Assembly (NCBI RefSeq): GCF_001653715.1
Contig: NZ_LWHQ01000019.1
Location: 1-64,000 of the forward strand
Direction: 5' to 3'
Length of the DNA: 64,000 nucleotides
From: Methylobacterium platani
GTDB lineage: Bacteria > Pseudomonadota > Alphaproteobacteria > Rhizobiales > Beijerinckiaceae
Below, piece after piece: positions 61,579-64,000 of this stretch (position 1 is its first letter; every line of letters begins with the position of its first letter). The translations under genes and the position numbers were made by a program. The notes under the pieces were generated by a model. It ran no database searches, was not told the origin of the DNA, and saw only the letters and a program-made list of their open reading frames with translations.

Positions 61579-61635
61579 TCGTAAAACTCAGGGGACTTTG
61601 CGGCGGCGCTCCGCGCCGTAGCTCCGCTTAAGAGA

Positions 61636-61699
61636 GGCCCCTGCGGGGCCGGAACCTGCTGCCCGGCAAAGCCGGCCAGCGCGCCCTTCCTGCGGGCGC
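61636..61699. repeat. Three GC-rich hairpins beside oriT
   Basis: Three short inverted repeats follow one another: GGCCCC-TGC-GGGGCC (61636-61650), CCGGC-AAA-GCCGG (61663-61675) and GCGCCC-N7-GGGCGC (61681-61699). They lie in the 525-base gene-free segment between traA and traC. They may be binding sites for relaxosome accessory proteins or part of plasmid single-strand origins. Nothing else is supported in this segment. Confidence 0.5.
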
Positions 61700-62033
61700 G
61701 ATCGCCGGAGGTATCAGGGCAACGGGAACGGGCGAGGCCCGATCGAACTGGCCTCCGCGCTCCGGCGAAGGTCGCGCCGCCGGAAGGGGAGAGGAGAGGC
61801 CTTTAGCTCGGCCATAAACTTGGCCGCCGAAGGTCAATCGTCTGGCTCATGATCGGCAACCCGACTGGGCCACCCCACACCATTCTAAGTCTAACATCGC
61901 GGAAAGTGTGACGTTGGGACCACGGATCCTCGCGTCCAGAGCCTGATAACGCTTCGGCGTACTGACGCAGCGTTTCCCATTCGTGTTGCGGATGTTAACC
62001 AGTGCTGTCCAACCGAATGGGAACGGAGCATCC

Positions 62034-62333
62034 ATGGCCAGGCCAAAGTCGCGCGAGGCGATCCTCGGCGAGATCCAGCAGCTCACCACTTCGATCGATG
62101 CGCTGAAGAAGAAGCTCACCGAACATGACAAGGCCGAGGCCGCGCGGATCGGTGGCCTGGCAATGAAGGCCGGTCTCGGCTCGATCGCCATTCCCGAGGA
62201 GGTTCTGACCAAGGCCTTCGAGGAACTGGTGGCGCGATTTCGTACGGAATACCCGGAGGTGGCGCAGCCCAAGGCAAAGGGACGTCGAGGCGCTCGATCG
62301 GCTCCGGAGGGAGCTGATGCTCAAGCGGAATGA
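62034..62333 (+). CDS. traC: Conjugal transfer protein TraC
   Basis: A 99-residue relaxosome accessory protein of the Ti-plasmid TraC type. An N-terminal helix (ILGEIQQLTTSIDALKKKLTEHDKAEAARIGGLAMKAGLGSI) fits, and the C terminus is basic. The ATG at 62034 has ACGGAG upstream; an earlier in-frame codon at 61983 is less likely. It shares GGLxxKAGL with TraD. It should assist TraA at the adjacent oriT. It overlaps traD by 17 bases. Confidence 0.85.
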   Translation: MARPKSREAILGEIQQLTTSIDALKKKLTEHDKAEAARIGGLAMKAGLGSIAIPEEVLTKAFEELVARFRTEYPEVAQPKAKGRRGARSAPEGADAQAE

Positions 62334-62514
62334 GGAGCGGAAACAGGACGCGCACCAGAAGATCAAGCTCGGCGGCCTGATCGTCAAAGCCGGGCTCGCC
62401 GACATCCCGACCAACGTGCTGCTCGGGCTGCTGGTCGAGGGCCGCGAGCGCATTCGCGACCCTGCCGTCGAAGAGCGGCTCGCCCGCCTGGGGGACAAGG
62501 AGTTCACGAAATGA
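62317..62514 (+). CDS. traD: Conjugal transfer protein TraD (Ti type)
   Basis: A 65-residue protein like the Ti-plasmid TraD (about 70 residues). The core KIKLGGLIVKAGLADIPTNVLLGLL is typical. GGAGGGAG lies directly upstream of the ATG. It overlaps the end of traC and the start of traG (ATGA). The role in transfer is accessory to TraG and the relaxosome. Confidence 0.85.
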   Translation: MLKRNEERKQDAHQKIKLGGLIVKAGLADIPTNVLLGLLVEGRERIRDPAVEERLARLGDKEFTK

Positions 62515-64000
62515 AGTGGATTAACGGGGTCATCGTCGTCGCGATCGGCCTGGCGCTGCACCTCACGTTCAGCCTGTTCCTTGCCCCGCTGGTCGGCGCC
62601 TTCTACGTCATCGAACCGGGCCATACGATGATGGTCCACGCCATGCGGGTGGCCGCCGTGGCGTTCCCCGCACTGGTGCTGTTTGCCGCTTCGGGCCTGA
62701 CCCGGGCCGGCGACAGTGGCCGGGTGGTCGCAAGCTTCTCCTCGCTATTCCTGATCGTTCTTTGCGCTTGGACGGTCCGCGAGGAGATCGCTCGTTTGAG
62801 CGCGCTCAATCCGCGAGCCGACGCCCGCGCGCTGCTCCGCCAGGCCGACATCCCGCTGTTCTGCGCGGTGTGCTTTGCGGGCTTCGTCGCCTTCATCGCG
62901 CCGGTCGTTTCACTGGTCCGGGTCCGCAAGACCACGCGCGGCTACAACAAGCCGGTTCGGTCGAAATCCGCGGCCCATGGCGACGCCGAATGGGCGCCGA
63001 TGAAGCTCGCTGGTGAGCTGTTTCCGGAGGATGGTGCGCTGGTGCTCGGAGAGCTGTACCGGCCCGATCTCGACCCCAAGAACACCTCGCGGATGTTCAA
63101 GCCTGGCGATCGCAAGACGTGGGGTTCCGGCGGGCGCAAACCGCTGATGGGGTTCAACGCCGATCTCGGCTCCGGGCATGGGCTGATCTTCTCGGGATCG
63201 GGCGGGTTCAAGACAACCGGTACCGTGATCCCGATGCTGCTGTCGTGCCCATGGAACACCGTCGTGCTGGACCCCTCGACCGAGTTGCATCCGATGCTCG
63301 CCGAGTATCGAGAAACGATGCAGGGTCCGAGCAACCGTCGGCGGGTGTTCTGCATCACGCCGACGGATCCCAAGAGCGGGTTCAACGTGCTCGACTGGAT
63401 CGGGCGGGGTGAGAACTCGGCCGAGAAGGACATCGCCGCCGTGGTCGGCTGGATCGCCACCGGCCAGGTCAAGCGCGCCGATCCCAACGACTTCTTCCGA
63501 AATTCGGCGCTCCAACTCATTCGCGGGGTGCTCGCCCACATCTGCCTCAACCGGGGTTTCGATGCGACCCGGCCGCGCACGTTGCGCACCCTGCGCGAGC
63601 TGATCTCGCAGGCTGAGCCTGACTTCCTGGAGTACCTGAGCCGGATCCTCAGGGCCGAGGAAAAGGACTCGTTTGCCGCGCTGGCGCTGGGCCCGTTCAA
63701 GTCGATGACGCCTCAAACATTCTCCGGCGTTTACGCCACCGCGGCCGATCTGACGAACTGGTTGTCGTTCAAGGAATACGCCGCCATCGTGTCGGGCGGG
63801 AAGTTCTCCAGCCTCGACCTTGTCGAGAGCGATATCGACGTGTTCGTCGCGCTCGACCTTCAGACGCTTCAGGATTACCCGGGCCTTGCCCGGGTCATCA
63901 TCGGCGGGCTGATGAACACGCTCTACCATGCCAACGGTGAGGTGAAAGATCGCGTCGCGTTCATCCTCGACGAGGCGGCACGGCTCGGCAACATGAGCCT
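62511..64000 (+). CDS. traG: Type IV coupling protein TraG (VirD4 family), cut by window edge
   Basis: An open frame from the ATG at 62511 runs to the right edge, giving at least 496 residues of a TraG/VirD4 coupling protein. The N terminus has three or four membrane helices (to about residue 135). Walker A is SGSGGFKTTG near residue 225, and Walker B is VAFILDEAARLGNM near the window end. This matches Ti-plasmid TraG. It links the TraA-DNA complex to the mating channel. The remaining third of the gene lies beyond the window. Confidence 0.92.
   Translation, partial: MKWINGVIVVAIGLALHLTFSLFLAPLVGAFYVIEPGHTMMVHAMRVAAVAFPALVLFAASGLTRAGDSGRVVASFSSLFLIVLCAWTVREEIARLSALNPRADARALLRQADIPLFCAVCFAGFVAFIAPVVSLVRVRKTTRGYNKPVRSKSAAHGDAEWAPMKLAGELFPEDGALVLGELYRPDLDPKNTSRMFKPGDRKTWGSGGRKPLMGFNADLGSGHGLIFSGSGGFKTTGTVIPMLLSCPWNTVVLDPSTELHPMLAEYRETMQGPSNRRRVFCITPTDPKSGFNVLDWIGRGENSAEKDIAAVVGWIATGQVKRADPNDFFRNSALQLIRGVLAHICLNRGFDATRPRTLRTLRELISQAEPDFLEYLSRILRAEEKDSFAALALGPFKSMTPQTFSGVYATAADLTNWLSFKEYAAIVSGGKFSSLDLVESDIDVFVALDLQTLQDYPGLARVIIGGLMNTLYHANGEVKDRVAFILDEAARLGNMS

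Overview
The window reads as part of a large, GC-rich conjugative plasmid from an alphaproteobacterium, most likely Hyphomicrobiales and possibly Methylobacterium or a relative. The evidence is a repABC-type replication and partition set, Ti-type traA/traC/traD/traG transfer genes with an oriT, and uniformly high-GC genes packed with ATGA overlaps. The genus is inferred from overall character; no rRNA or tRNA gene was seen.

Region 1 (about 0.2-23.0 kb) is a catabolic and transport island. It holds a LysR regulator, a tandem-domain carboxymuconolactone decarboxylase-like protein, a complete branched-chain-amino-acid-type (HAAT) ABC importer whose second permease is fused to an ATPase, and an NTF2/flavin monooxygenase fusion. 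An IclR regulator then diverges from an aromatic ring-cleavage operon: binding protein, MhpB-type extradiol dioxygenase, TfdB-type phenol hydroxylase, MhpC-type C-C hydrolase, MhpD-type hydratase, FAH-family hydrolase and SDR dehydrogenase. A second transcription unit has a FUSC-type exporter, an MDR dehydrogenase, a cupin, an orphan binding protein and a VOC-fold protein. The palindrome TGTTCA-N5-TGAACA lies about 110 nt upstream of the first gene of each unit, which suggests one IclR regulon. The pathway reads as phenolic substrate uptake, ortho-hydroxylation, meta-cleavage, hydrolysis and hydration; no MhpE/MhpF pair is present in the window.

Region 2 (23.4-31.7 kb) is the plasmid maintenance zone. 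It holds a Fic-wHTH protein, a decayed IS630-type transposase, repB and repA (leftward, with two parS-like sites inside the repB coding sequence), a decayed IS5-type transposase, repC and a ribbon-helix-helix protein. The order repC-(IS relic)-repA-repB differs from the usual repA-repB-repC.

Region 3 (32.2-57.5 kb) is a type IVB (Dot/Icm, IncI-like) conjugation apparatus in three blocks. The leftward block has a P-loop-less coupling-protein-like gene, dotA, an intact 861-bp IS5-family element, three tandem paralogous secreted proteins, an M23 peptidase, two more secreted proteins, icmT, an M15-like peptidase, dotB, dotC and a 46-residue lipoprotein where dotD should be. The rightward block has a DsbC-like protein, a DotJ-like protein, dotI, dotH, dotG, small membrane proteins and dotO. 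The last leftward block has dotM and a Fic protein preceded by a small protein carrying a Fic-inhibitor motif.

Region 4 (57.8 kb to the right edge) is a Ti/RSF1010-type DNA-processing module: the TraA relaxase-helicase, an oriT with inverted repeat and nick-like core, then divergent traC, traD and a traG cut by the window edge. The plasmid therefore joins a MobQ/Ti-type relaxosome and coupling protein to a type IVB mating channel.
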